Assembly (NCBI GenBank): GCA_021397835.1
Contig: JAJFZO010000396.1
Coordinates: forward strand, 806,001-870,000
Direction: 5' to 3'
DNA: 64,000 nucleotides
Source: Moringa oleifera
Taxonomy: Eukaryota; Streptophyta; Magnoliopsida; Brassicales; Moringaceae
The position numbers and the translations under genes are program-made. Every line of letters starts with the position of its first letter. Position 1 is the stretch's first letter. The notes below the pieces were generated by a model. It worked only from the letters and a program-made list of their open reading frames with translations, searched no databases and was not told where the DNA came from. This document shows positions 1 to 14,700 of this stretch, in pieces.

Positions 1-1062
1 AAAGTCAAGTAAAATTGGATATTGACATTATGTTTTAGTGAGTTTTATATACATATATATATATATTTGTATATGTAGAGGTTAGTTATTTTGGGTTTTC
101 TTTTAACATTAATCAAGAAGAAATTTTCAAGTGAAATTACTCATATATATATATAATTTTAAATGCTTATTAATGTTATTTACTTTTCATAATAAAATCT
201 ATTTTACATAAGTAGATAACGATGTATATTATTTTTTAATTTTATCAATTTAATATTACACTTGGAGAATGTAACAAATTTGTTATATTTTGAATATCTT
301 AGAAGTTTAAAGTTGTTAAGTTTAACAATTTTTTATATATTAAAGTTATTATTTATTTATATAATTTTATTTTAAAAATAATAAATAAAATTATTTATTA
401 CATTAATTTATATATAAATCGATCCATATAAAATTCATTAAATTGTTATATTTAAAACCCAATAAAATAGACTTTAAATATAATTTAATGAGCCAAGTTT
501 ATTGATAAATCATAAACCATTATTTTTTAATTAGACAAACTTAGTTTGATCCTTAAGTTGAAAGATTTATTGAACTTTGTAGGTTGGCTCCATACCTAAA
601 TTTGTTATAAAAATTTAATTATAAAAAATAACATTGATAAACTAATTTAATAATATATTTATTAAAAATTATATATTAAATATATAAAATATTATGTATT
701 TTAAAATTATAATTAATTTGTGTATTATAATAAATAAATATAATAATTATATTTTTTAAAAATTATTTTTTACAAATTGCAATTATCTTGTAGCGACGCA
801 CAGGGAGAAAGGAAAACGGAAACCCATATCAAATTGGGTCTGCAGCGTGCAGCCCAGCCCCGTTTATCCAAATTGTTCCCAGAAAAAGAGAAAGGAATCT
901 AAAAAGAACAGCCCAACTAATCAGTTTAAGAAGTTTCACTCCCTCGGATCGTGTAGGGTAAATTCTGTTTTGATTCCCGCAACAGAAAAATCGTACTCTC
1001 TCTCTCTCTCTCTCTCTATTCATGAGCCAATGTACTGAAAGCAGCGTTTGCTGTATCACCAA
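1..1062 (+). promoter_or_regulatory. Upstream region and probable 5' leader of the CCR4-4 gene
   Basis: Positions 1-780 are very AT-rich, with many homopolymer A/T runs and no recognisable gene. From about 785 base composition rises sharply towards GC, which fits a transcribed leader. A (CT)n microsatellite lies at 996-1017, a frequent feature of plant 5' UTRs. Two ATGs precede the predicted start: 1030-1038 encodes only Met-Tyr-stop, and 1022-1069 is a 15-codon ORF that overlaps the main ATG out of frame. No transcription start can be fixed by reading; no convincing TATA box was chosen because the region has too many AT runs. Confidence 0.5.
996..1017 (+). repeat. (CT)n microsatellite in the CCR4-4 leader
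   Basis: About 11 uninterrupted CT units lie 45 bases before the predicted start codon. Such tracts are common in plant leaders and are usually length-polymorphic. A shorter CT-rich stretch follows at about 1130-1145, inside intron 1. Confidence 0.9.
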
Positions 1063-2680
1063 ATGCTAAAAGTTTTCCCATTGTTTTCTCGTTCGGTTAT
1101 TCCGCCGTTCTCTCGGTATGGTTTTCTCCTTCTCTCTCTCTTTCTCGGTGGTGTTGCATTGATTATTCAACATTGAAGTTACCTTGTTTATGGTGGCCAA
1201 GGATGGAAGAGATTGCTTAGCTGTGAGCTTTCCGCCGTTCTCCAAATCTTTTCTGCTCCTTAAAGTTTTTCCTTTGTATTATTTTATGAGGCGGATATAT
1301 GCAACCCTTTAAATTTAGTATCAGCGTGATTAAGAAGATATGTTCAGTTAAATTACATTGGTGTATTACCCACAGTTGAAGATGACTTACTATCCCCGCT
1401 TCCTATTGATTCTTAGCCCGTGATGTTTGGTTTTACAGGTTTCACTTGCTTAAACACCATGAATAGCTGTCTATAATGCTGAATTGACATTTTAACTTTT
1501 AACAAGACGTGAGAAAGCTGGTATTTTAGAAAGATTGATGTTTATTATTTTGTTTGAATCTGCAGCAGCATTCTTTTCAGTAAAATGAGCACAATCCCAT
1601 CCCCTGTATGTCCCAGATTTGTCTCTGTTGAAGGGGTTGATATTTATTCAAGAAGTAAACCTGATGGTATGTTAACATTTTCTCTTTGCTGTTTTCAATT
1701 TGAAGATTAAGTTTTATGGCTATACTACATGTACTTCAGAATATTTCTGGGTATATCTACTTCATTCCCCTTTACTTTTTGGGGTTTATGCTGGAGATCT
1801 TTTTCCTTTTTCCTTTCTTATTATTTTAAATTCGATAAGCTTTTTGAAGTTTGACATTCTTTTCTACATTTCCATTGTTCTTTGATTTTCTTTCAGCAAC
1901 ATCTTCTAGTGTTCTTCCTTGCTTTCGCTTGTTTCACTTATACCTATTGCTTTTGGACTTCTGCATTGGAATTAACTTTTCTAATAATTTGTGTTTACAA
2001 TCACTAAAATAAGTAAGCTCTCATGCTAAGATCGTTATTCAAAACCTAAGCATGATATCTAAATGGGTTATTTGCAGGCATCAGATTCCGTCTTGTCTCA
2101 TATAACATTTTGGCTCAGGTATTAAATAATTTTCACCATGATGCGGTTCTCAGCAATTCAGCTGTAATGCTATATCTTTTTTTTTTTCTTTTAGCATTTA
2201 CATTGCCATTTCATGAAAATTTTAGATGTGTAGGTTTGGTGCCTGATGTCAAAGTATAAATCTCATCACTCTTTTCTGCATCTTGATGTTTTAATAAGAA
2301 TTTTAGTATTGTGTGTCTCTTGCCTATGATAAAATTCCAATTATTCATTAGATTCTCTTAACTTAGGGTTGGTCCTTTTGTTGTTTAGTTTAAGTTTTGG
2401 TAGGTTAGCCCAATGGTGGTCAAATGTCATCTAAGGGTACAAAATTTAATATTAGACCTTCTGCTCATAATAACATTGAATCTTTCCACAACAAATAAAA
2501 GAAGGCTTGTTGCATTTACAAGTAAGCTGGTCATTTATGAGATATCAATTTGGAATTTCTATTAATTTTTTTTTTAAATTTTGATATTGCTCTTGAATTC
2601 TTGCTTCTAGATGCCTATGATTTTAAAGGCATCATCCATGAAACATCTTGAGTTTGAGTAGAATGGTCTCACTTTGCTCC

Positions 2681-2711
<31 letters not shown>

Positions 2712-5700
2712 GTAGGACGTTCTCACCAAATGTAAAAATTAGCACTGTTTGGGAGTTGGTAACTCATCTTCTCCATAACATTCCAAAGGTTTTCGAAGGG
2801 TGTTGATAATACTGCTTGCTGTCTCATAAGTTGTATTCTTTCTAGAGGTTTGTCCTTCATCCAAATTCTTTGTTTTCCCTTTCTTGAATATTCCGATGTA
2901 TCTACTTTGTTAATGAAATGTTTGGTAGACAATCGCTTTCTATTACCAAGTATATTTTTGTTGACTATTTCAAAATTCAAAAGTGATACAAAATGGGTTT
3001 TTTTTTTATCCAATTTTAGTATATGCTTGGTTAGTGGTGATGTGATCTTTATAAGTCACTCCAATTTCATATTCTAGTTGTTCAAACTTCGAACCTCATC
3101 TGTCTCCTCTCCTATCTTCTTCTTCTTTTTTTTTTTTTTTGTCTTTTTAGCTCTACCTTATGCAAATCCTTGTAGTTATATGGTAACCATTGAACGAAAA
3201 TAAATGATATTCTTTTGGGATGTGGTGATTATTTATGAACGAGCCAATACAATTCCAAACTTTCAATAGATTTGGTCTCTCTCACAATTAATAAATGACC
3301 GAACAAACAACAAACATAACAAACTAACAAAATATTCCAATATTACCCCTTACTCCCACACACACCAATACAACAAATCCAAACCATGCATCACCACTAA
3401 TTCGAATTTTGCCTTGCATGTGTATATCGAATTGAAGGTCTATCAATACTTCCCCTCCAAACCTTCACCTTGTCCTCAAGGTGAGGGAATTGTCGTTGTA
3501 GCAACTCATAATTCTCCAACACTGCCTTAAAAACTGGCAGTGTCTTCCATTGGATTAGCACTTCACGTTCTCATGGTCCACCATGTGGCTTTGGTCTCAC
3601 TTCCAACAAAAGCTCAAGTTCTACCACCAGTTCTAATTTTGCATTCAACTTATGTCACAACAAAGTCGATGAGGCATAGTTTCCCTTACCTTGTCGAAGC
3701 TGGGAGATATGAAACACTAAATGAATTGCTGCCATAGGTGGCAAGTCTGGCTTGTAAGTGATAGCCTCAATACCAAGATAGTGTAAGGTCCACAAAAACG
3801 AGCTGTCAATTTTTGGTTGGCACGAGCGGCTAGAGAACACTGCTTAACTTCAATTTTTTTTTTTTTCCATCTTGAAACTTCCTCCATCATCTCCATTCAT
3901 ATGGTTATTGACTTCACTAGGGTTTTTCCAATCATTTTCTAGAAGCGATGCTCTGATACCAATACTGAACAAAAATGAATGAAATTCTTTTGGGAAGTGG
4001 TGACTATTTATGAACAAGCCAACATAATGCAAATTTTGGAGGGGTTTGGTCTCTCCTAGAGCAGCAGCTCAATACTGACAATGACCCAATTCTTTGAGGA
4101 TGCTAAATAGCAACCTACCACTAGGCCAACAAACAACAACTGACCAAAAAAGAAAATTCCAATGCTAGCCTTTACTCCCACACACACCAATATAGTGAGC
4201 CAAGTCACGCATCACTACTAACGCAACTTACACCTCTCGTACGTATATCGAATTGAAGGTCTATCACTCTATGTATGCAAGGAGAAGGCCACTAGTGATG
4301 TGACTCATTTAGCTAACCCTACTACTATGCAACATTTGGCAATCTACCTCTACTTAGTTCTCTTTTTTTTTTTTCTTTGAACAGTACTTAGTTCTCTTAT
4401 TGTTTAATCTAACCCATATTTTCTCACGGCTCTTTGCAAATGCAAGCATTCCTCAAATTGCTATCTCCTTACCAATTTTCTTACCTTTGATCACTCTTTC
4501 CTTCCCTTTTGAATTTTTATTTTGCTTGTTGGTATTTTATGTTTCCTTAGTATTTTTTTCCTTAAGTCCTATCAAGAGGCCTTTAGATCTTGAGGGATAT
4601 GGAAGCTTAGTAATCTACTTGAGGTCAAGGAACATATAGGTATGCAATGGATGTTGTTAAGTATCACCTCACGCATGACGTGGAACAATTGTGGAAGATT
4701 TTTTCTAGTGGCTAAGGGATATGCATAGACATAAGATATTGATTACCTTGAGAGTGGGACCTAGAATGTGAGTTGTAAAGTATCACCTAAGGTGTGTTGT
4801 GGAATAATTGGAAGTTTTTTCCTAGTGGCCAAGGGATATACATAGACGTAAGATATTGATTATCTTGAGACTAGGACCTACAATATGTAGTCTAAACTTG
4901 CAGGTATTCATATTATTATAGACTTTGCTAACAAGAGAAGCTAGAGACAGTGTAATCAATGATCGAGTTAATTAGGAACTCATTCTTGGTTAATTCTGTC
5001 TAGTTGAAATAATTGGTCATATGAAAAGCTGTTAAAACTTAGCAGTTCTAAAGGGTGAATCTGGCTTTGTTTTTCCAAACCATCGAGGTCTGAACGATAA
5101 CAATGAAAAGAAGAAGAGAAGAAAGAAGAAAAAAGTAGAGAAGATAAAAAAAATAGGAGGTTGTGGTGGAAGAACAAAAGAAAGAAAGAAGAAGGAAAAA
5201 GGAGCAAAGAGATGAAAGCAGGTAAGAAGAAAAGGAAAAACTGGGGAGGGGGGGTTGGCAGGATAGAAGAGGAGGAAGAAGAAGACGCAAAAAGAAAAGG
5301 GAAGAGAAATGAGAAAGAAATAGTAGCAACTTATGGTGGAAAGGAGGCTAAAACTAAAGAAAAGTGAAGAGAAACGAGAAAGGAAAAGTAGCAACTTATG
5401 GAGGAAACGAAGCTTAAAAACTAGGGTTGACCTACGTTGCGGTTTTTAAGATTAGCTCAAGGATCTTACATATAAAAGTATAGACGTTTATTATATATAT
5501 GTAGCTTTCAGAGCGTGTGGTGGAATCAAGAAGAAAATGCCTGAGACCTCTTGTGTTATGACATCCTGATTTTGAAAAAGTTTTTGAAGTTTCTTGCAAT
5601 GCTTCAGGGTAGATATAGGATGCATCTTTATCATCCAGTATTATTCTTTTGTGGAACACTTAGTGAAGCAATATAGGTATTGTACTTACGGTAAAGAATT

Positions 5701-8700
5701 TTACATTGCCATTCAATACGTTCGTCAATGGAGGTATCACTTTTTACCTTTAGGCTAATTTATACCTTTACTTGCACTCTGTGTGCTTTACATGTTAACA
5801 ACCAGGGTTGTAATCCAGTTCTGTCAACTGTCATAAGTAGAGAGGTCTGGTCCCAGTTGTTATTAAATATTATCAGTTCTGGGATTTTATTATGTGCTTC
5901 ATGCCTATGTCTATGTATGCAATTTTGGAATGCATTTATAGTTTGTGTGTTAGATATATTCATGCTGAAGTTCTTGACTAATTACTCTCTTGTTTTGTAT
6001 TATACTGGTTTGCTGTTTTATTATATTTTGTTCTATTTTCTTTTTCTTATATTCATTCTGATATTGGAAGTAGCTTTGATACATTATGGTGTAACTTGTG
6101 GAAGTGAAGTCTTTACATGTTTTGGTGCCACAGTTGTTTTAAGCACATAAATTGTTCCTTTGTGTCTTTCTTCATGCTATGTTAACCAGTGAATTTCATA
6201 TTATTTTGCTAGGTCTATGTCAAGAGCTCTCTGTTTCCACACTCTCCATCTGCTAGCCTCAAGTAAATCTTCAATCTTTGATTTCTATGTTTCTGTCCAT
6301 AAGTTGCTTTAATGGCTATTTTTAATTCATATAACTGATGTCCATGCTTCTTTAAGATGCCAACTTGGGTCTCCGGTGGTGGAGTAATCTGTATTTTACT
6401 TTTATTAGAGTTCTTGTAGATTGAAGGATTTTTGTGCACCTAAACTGAGATCTAAGCCAGTGCCTTTATTGTTCTGCACAAATTACTTCACATGAATTCC
6501 AAGGAAATGCCAGAGAAAATATATGTGGAAAATGTTTTAGGTTCTAAGAAAATCTTCATTAAACCATTGGAGTGTGGGTTAAAATTGTAGGTATGAAATA
6601 AATTATCCAACGGTGACTTCATATTCTTTTTATGTGGATGTCCAAAAATGACATCCACTTGTCTTGAGTACATCTAATTTGAAAATTCAAGTGCAACAAT
6701 TATTATGGTCACAAAACTGTCCAACTTTTCATATCATGTCATGAAAAATGTTTTCAAATGGTGGAACTAACAAGGGCGAATTTGGTAATCAAAATATTTT
6801 AATTTCAATCAAATATACTTAAAAATTTCTTTTTTTGGTATAGCATGGATGTTACTATGGGGATTGAGGGAGTAACAAATATTATCACTAGGTTTTTTAT
6901 GTCTGAATTGAGAAAGTAAGTTTGAAATTTCTTTATTTTCAAAATGTGATGGTTAATTCGAATATATTTTTCTCTTTCAATGAGTAAACTTGATTGAAGT
7001 TCAGAAGTCTTAGTAGCTTTGATGTAAAATAACACTTATAATCTTGATAAATATAATAGTAATGCATGTCATTTATTGTGACAAAGGAAACCGAGGAGAT
7101 TCTGCTCAATATAATGAAATGTCATCAACTGACCTTGTTGTGGGAGGCTGTTGTATGTGGCTTCGAGTATACTTCTTCTTTAGTATATTGATGTCACTTG
7201 TGTTAAAAGTCTCCCAATAATATATTACTGCTGATTATAGCTTCTGAACATCTTTTAAGTTAACTTATACATTGTCCAGAATCTCTTGTGACTGTTAGCT
7301 GATTTGTTGAGAGATTTTATTTTATATTTATGCTATTATTAATTCCATTCATCAATTGAGGCACTATTGATGTTAATCCCCAAGGTAGTAGCCAAGTTTA
7401 TCTTTTGCTAGAAGATGATCTTTCCAGAAATTTAAAAGAAAAATTATTTTATTCTAACTTTTAACTCTTTAAAATGATTCTGCCTTCTAATAACCAGTAT
7501 TCCAAGTGGAGTTTAAAAAGATTTGTAGTTTATTTCTTATTTTCCCTGCATAATTTGATATGATATGGCAGATTTCTTGACATTTGAGTAAATAAATCAG
7601 TTTCATTTTTGCTTATTTTGGTTATTGCAGATGGAAGGCTCGTTCGCAGGCAATTCTAACTGTTCTCAAAGATCTTGGGGCTGACTTCTTCTGCCTACAG
7701 GTTTATCTTATCCTCTTTCTCTTATCCTCTCTTTTATTTATTTATTATTTTTCCTTTTGAGAGAATGAGACAGATGCATTGAGCTGCTTCAGTATATATG
7801 AAATGATTCAGAATGAAATTGCAAAAGTACTATTGACTTTAGCTCAACTTTCCAATGGCAATCCATTAGATCCTTCTTTCACAGTCTTACACAGGTTTCT
7901 CTATGCGTGCATGGAAACATCTGTTTTGCTTTTGGGTTTTTGTTTGTAGGCTTGGTGCACCTTCTTATTGTTTTCTGTTACCAGGAAGTGGATGAGTACG
8001 ATAAATTTTACAAAGGAAACATGGAGCGTTTTGGGTATTCTAGTATATATATCAAGAGAAGTGGGCAGAAACGTGATGGCTGTGGAATCTTTTATAAGCA
8101 CAACTTGTATGTGAACCTTTTTTTCTTTCCCTAATTCATTTGAGAGGATGTATTTTCATGGTTTGGATGGAGTCCTGGCTTTAGAAATATTCAGTTTGTT
8201 TGGGTAGCGGCATAACTAGAGTAATTCAGGTTTATTCATAGTAGAACTAATTTCAACTGAACGTTAGAAAGGCTTACTAACTACATGGTTGACTGTACTA
8301 GTTCACTTTCTTTTTCCTTTTAATCTTCTTTTTAGTACATTTCATTGACAGGCACTCCCTCATTTAGATCCTGCGCGACTATATGTTTTCTCTCTACTTA
8401 TTTTGATGCTCATTTTGGCATTTCTTGTACTATTTGGTGTCATTCCTTTTACTGAATAATTAACAAAAGGACTCTGATTGTTTTCGAACATTTAAATCTC
8501 AGTTGCACAAAATCCAGGGTGAATGTCTTGTGTTCATAACAAAAGATAGTGATAAAGGCCAAAACTTTCTGAAGACACAAGTTTATACACTCTAGTGTCA
8601 TTCACTAGTGAAGTTTGCTAAAATTGATTGATACATGAACTCCTTGGAGCAGTTTTTTGTTGCCTTGGGCACCTATTATAGGTGATTGCTTGTTTGTTTC

Positions 8701-11700
8701 TGGATTCCTCAGTTTATGTGATAAATTACTTGAACTCACGGCTTGTAACAAGAACTTTTAACTACATTGGCTGTTCATCTGCTTAAAGCTATGCTGATTC
8801 AGCGCAGAGTTGCTCACGGAGGAAAGAATCGAATACAATGATCTTGTGGATCTGATACAAGATAGCACTGTTTCTTCTGGTGGGCCAGAGAATATAATGG
8901 TTGACAGTGGAATTAAAGATGCTGATCCAGAGGCTGGTGACTATATGCTCTTTTAGTTGCTTGGTTTTTCTGTGTTCCAATTTAGAGATTTTCTGTTCTC
9001 TTGCTTGTATTATGGTTTGTGCTATGTATAGCCACTTTCACTAATTTTCTTAGTAACTTAAGTTTTTACAAAGTAATTTCATAGAGTTTTCAATATTTCC
9101 TTTGCTAATTGTTTTAATCCCTGTCTCTCTCTCTCTGCCCCTCTCTCAATATGATTTCGGAAGGGTGAGTTCAAGACACAATTAGTCCTATCTTATTCCT
9201 CATTTATCTAAAAATATGATTGCTTTAGAGATTCAAGTACTTGGCAGATAGAACAGGGAGGATTTTAATTGGCATTACATTTCCTGTCTCCATAATGAAC
9301 TAATACTCAGATGCTTTCCACGAGTAATGTTAAGGTCACATATTTTGGTGCTGCTTTTGATATTTATGCAAACCCCTTGCCTTTTAGACAGTTTGGGTTC
9401 CATCGGCCAATTGACAATCAGCTGACAACTTGGATTTTGGATATATGGGAAGTATAATGCAAAACCGATTTAGATATGTGATATGGTGTTGAAGATAGTG
9501 CATTTTGCCGAGGCAGTTGTTGGCAACCCCATGAATTTTACTATAGTCTTTTGAGTTTCATGGTGAAAAGTTAGGTTGATGAGAAGAAACTGTTAGAAAC
9601 TGTTCTGTAGATAGAAACCTTCTAATGCAATTAGTTGGTGGTAAATCAAATAACTACTAATTCAATTTCTGAAGGAAGAACTTCAGGTTAAAATACTAAT
9701 ATTTTCCAATCCAAAGCTTCTGCATAACACTAAAAGATTTGAAAAAGAAAATGCCACTTATATGGGGGTATGTAGGGACATCTTTATCACTATTCTCTTA
9801 ATTCTACATGTTTAAAAAACTTTCCATTATAGGATATTGGAGAATGACCTGTGTACTTCATGTTCAATTTATGATCTCTGGTGTATTTTTAATAAAATCT
9901 ACTTCAGGTAGAAAACTTGTAATGTTGAAAGGGTAACCTTTTTTTCAGTACTGCGTTTATCAAAGACTATGGATGAGGTGCTGCCTACGTTTCTTTTTCC
10001 GTAATTTCTTTTCTGGTCAGTAAATACAGGCAAGAGGAGAACATGAAGAAGATTTTTGTAATCCACAGGACCCGTTCTATTCTTCTGCAATGTTGACATC
10101 GTCCCCTGAGAGGCAGAATATTTGTGAATTTCATTTTTTGTTATTCCAATGCAACCTACTAGAAAGTTAAAACAGATTTGGTTTGACATTAGAGAACTAA
10201 ACATTGCATTGTCTCAGAAGCCCTAATCTTGAGAGGTTCTGTGCCCAGGGTGGGACCTTCTTCATGTTTTGCTTCTTACAACTAGGGATGAGTTAGATTA
10301 GTGCCAGATAAGAGGAGATTTCCCAAGTCAAACTTAATATCCTTAGAGTAGAGAAAGAGGACCATCATGCTTTTTAGCACTACATGGTTGACCTTCTTTG
10401 AATGGCAGCTGTCACTAGCTGCACGAAGTATGATATGAAGAGGAAGCTCATTATAGCTGATCTACTAACGTTATAATATATTTAACTGAACTTTCATAAT
10501 GGGTAGAAAAATCTTGAAAATTTATCTAATTCAAACTATTTAGGTATGTTAATACCGTGTATTGGGCCTGTTGGTTGAATATGTTGCTTGCAAACATTTA
10601 CTTGAACTCACCACCCGCTCAAAAATACTGTTTTTCTTTTTCTTTTTTCTGCTTTTCTGTTTATGATGTTTTAAATAATTAGACTTCATGATATCCTTGA
10701 TTAAAATTGTAATTGCCTTCGGGATGGTATGCTGCCAGCTTACTTCTTTAAGGATCTGTCTTCAGGTTCATCACTGAAAAATTCTCCAGACAACCGTGGA
10801 GATCCTAATGACCCTCGTGTGAGGCTCAGACGTGATTGTGTAGGAATCATGGCTGCATTTAAAATCGAGGATCCTTTTCATCACGTTGTTATTGTAGCAA
10901 ATACACACATTTACTGGTAACACTGGTTTGCTTGTCATTATTAGATTTCTACTACATTGCTAGGAATCATGCATTTAAACAACTTGGTTTCCATGCTTCT
11001 ATGATTGTGACATGGTAACTTTATCAGTCTCTTGAAATGATATTTCTACTGCAGGGACCCAGAATGGGCTGATGTCAAGCTTGCCCAAGCTAAATATATG
11101 GTAAAACGCTTAACTCAATTCAAAAGGCTAGTATCGCAAAAATTTGAATGCGCACCTTCAGTAATTTTAGCTGGTGACTTTAATTCAATCCCTGGGGATC
11201 AGGTTTGGCACTACTTCTCATTTCTTCAGTTAAGTTCTTTTGATTTGGTGAAGGTCCCTCTATGGACTCTGTTGTTGTCTTGAAACTTAGTAACTCCAGG
11301 TAGGGTATTCTACAATCAAATTTCATCTGACATTACTTCCAAGAATTAAGTCACTAAGTCTACATCTCCATGGACTTTAAGTGTATGAATTGGAACTTGT
11401 CTTTCACTTAGGAATATTTGAGCCTTTAGATAATTTTATTTCTTAATGAACTTAAATTATACTTGTTCAATCAGGAACCTAAGTATTGTAAGGTTGGACC
11501 TGCTAAACTTGGTGATCAAATTTATGTCAATAGGCTCTATATATCATAGTGAAGATATGTGTCCAACTTTTATATGGGTATTTGAATGTAAAAAATGCAC
11601 CCAAAGGTAGTTTAAATAATAAATGTTAGAGTGATCAAGGTGATAAAGGCATAGGCCCTTTTGGAGATGCTTACATGCCCTATAAAAAAAAATTGTCTTG

Positions 11701-14700
11701 AGAACGCTACATATAGAAATCACTCTTTCTTTCTACTTCCTTTGATAAAAAGAAACAATGCTATTTATGCTGGAATATATCATTTTCTACTGAAACTGAG
11801 TGACGTTTAAACATTTGCAAAAATCACGTTTTCATATCTCTATTTATTACTATCGTAGACAAGAAAATCAAAGTTGACATGTATATGGTATGGGTTAACA
11901 AATCTGTTCAAGCATCATTTGGTAAGGTAAGAGGTTTGCCCGCATGAAAACTAGGTAGATGTGGAGTAAGGAGGCTGTGTTTGTGGGGATTGGTTATGAA
12001 GATTTGTTGCCACAAAAGATATTTATCAAAGGACGGTGATGGTTAAATTTGGAGAAATGAGTAGATCTGATGACTCTTTTTAGAAGTCTTAGTTTGCAGA
12101 AATCTATCAGGATGGTTGAGATGACTTTACAAGTAATCACTTTTAAGAGAGGATTGTGATGAACTTTTGTTTAGGCATGGTTTTATGCTTTATTTATTTA
12201 TTTATTATTATGCATTTTCTTTTTCTTTTGGGAGGGTGAAGTGGGGTTGTGGAGTGGAGCTGAGGTCATAAGTTGATCCATGGCTTGCGGGTTGACTTAT
12301 TTACGACTTAGCCCATTTAATAATTTTGGAGTTGCGAGTTTTACTGGCAAAAGGTACCTCTTTTGGGACCCTCGATTGGAAATGGACAAATATGAAATGG
12401 ATCCTCAACTACCACAAGGTCGTATCGTTTTCCTAACATGCATCTTTCCACTAGACTAAGTAGTATGTCCACTGAATCATCTTATTATAGCCTTCGTTTT
12501 GTGACCAAAAATCTTCTCAATCTTTATGTCACACTGTACTTAAGTAATTAGTGGTGTATGCTTAGCTTGACAATGATGGTGCTAGAAGCCGAGTCTTGTG
12601 TAGAAAAAAAAGTGCTCATGCTATTCTTGTCGTTAAAGAACTAAGAAATGTGTCCACAACATGATCTCTTATGCTGAATGCAAATTTAGAAGCAATTATA
12701 GAAATAGAAAAAATCGACACATCTTGAGCAATTATAGAAATAATAGGACACTTGGAAGTGTCAAGTCTTCACCAAGATAAAATATCAAAATTTGGTTTCT
12801 CATCATCTTCAATTCTGTCATATGGATAACAGTCTAGCTCAAATCTATACTCTAACATGTCGTGACTTCATGAAAGTATGTGACTCCTCTAGTTAACAAC
12901 TTCCATCCTCTGTCATTTGAGCTTTATAGCTGGTTACTCATTCAAATTAAAGTTGGTCGAATTACAAGATTAAGTTTTTTTTTGCCTTAGTAAATATGAT
13001 AGACATCATGAAACACCCATTTACAAAGTCAAATTTTTAAGGAGGATCAACAATCACAATAATATACAATTCATTGAACTTAAGATAGCATCATTAGTTT
13101 CAGTCCATATATATTTTTTTTCATTCTCAATGTCATAGAATTCAGCTAGCATCATTACTTTCAATTGATTGATTCAACAATATTTTAATCTCATTAATTT
13201 CATGAAAATAAGAATTAGCTATTACATACGAAGAGCAAAAACATGTAAAGTAGTATCATATAATTTTTAAAAAATATAACCATGAAATATCCATTATGCT
13301 AATCCTTCGCTAACAGATTTTCTTGCTTTTCATTAAGCTCAACAAGAAGCTAGGTATCATGTTTTTCTGACTGCTTAAATGTTGCATGAAGTTCCAAGAT
13401 AACCTCAAGCATAACAATCAACATCAAGACACAAAACTTTTTACTTGCTAATTTTTCTTATTCCACACATGCCTTAAATTTTTGCGATCTAACGGGAGAA
13501 GACGTCACATATCTCATTGCATTATGAATTTGAATGGTAGAATTCAAAATAACTCTTAAACCATCTCTGACTATATGGTTTAATATATGTGTAAAAGAAT
13601 GCATATGAAGATATTCATAATTCTAGGCACTTTTTTTTTTTTTCCATTTATTAATTCTTTTCTATTAAGTAACTAACAACAACATCATTAGAAGACAAAT
13701 TATCTATGATTATTGTGAAAATTCATTACATTTCTCATTTAAGCAAACATAATTGAACAACCTTTCTAATAACTTCACCTTTATGATTGAAAATTTTGGA
13801 AAAAAATTAAAATTCTTTTTTTTTTTTTACAAATTTCAATCACCACAAAAAAGTAAACTGTGACTTATAATTGTGATTTTGATTGTATGGCTATGTGTTT
13901 ATTGTGAGACAAACTCTTTGTGAATGCTTTCCTAAGAAATATTTCAATTTCTTTCTCTCTTTTACATAGAGGTCGATACAATTTCTTAGAATGTCAAAAC
14001 TTAAAAGGCATTTGAAATTTTGGTTATATAACACTTCTTTTTTTTAGATAATCGAAGTATTCAGGTTAATGAATCTGACTAACGGATAGGGGACTCATCT
14101 TCTTGGAGCCTTGAATTTAACAACTAGGAACTAACACAGTGGCTTTATTCGAACTTAGACCTAGCCTACAAGTTGCGCTGAACCTCTCAGAGCCCTTAGA
14201 GTTTGTTGTTTTACACTATAAAGTTACTAAAACCTTCATGTTCTACCATTTTGAACGTTTGCTCATGAATAATAATCATTCTTCCAAGTGTTTGTCTACA
14301 TGCTTTTTAATCAAATGTTGGATATACTAAAGACCTATTTATCTCTTCCTTATTCGTTATTAGATAAAAGTTAACTCAATTTCTCCTACTGGCATGATAT
14401 GAATAGTTCTTACATGATGTCATATGCTTTCTTTATGTACTTGTACAAATAAAACTTGAACAAGCGTAATTTTTTTTCATAATAATTGTGCTTAGCTCTC
14501 AATTTTTTTTTTCATAATCTAGTTTTTTGAAGTGCTATACCAACATGAAATGTATGAATTTGTTTCGCAAAGTTGGATGGTGAAACAAAAAGGAGTTGAG
14601 AGCTAAATGCAATTATCATGAAATAGATTTTGCTTTTTCATACAAAATTATGTAAGAAATATTTATGTCATGTTAGTGAATGATTGATAAGGTTAGCTTT

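Noticed and set aside
4980..5394. Overlapping minus-strand frames rich in Phe, Leu and Ser
   Set aside because: They are translations of the polypurine tract's complement in three frames; none has domain structure.
5728..6150. 140-codon open frame on + in CCR4-4 intron 3
   Set aside because: It is T-rich and hydrophobic by composition, lies directly before exon 4 where introns are U-rich, and resembles no family.
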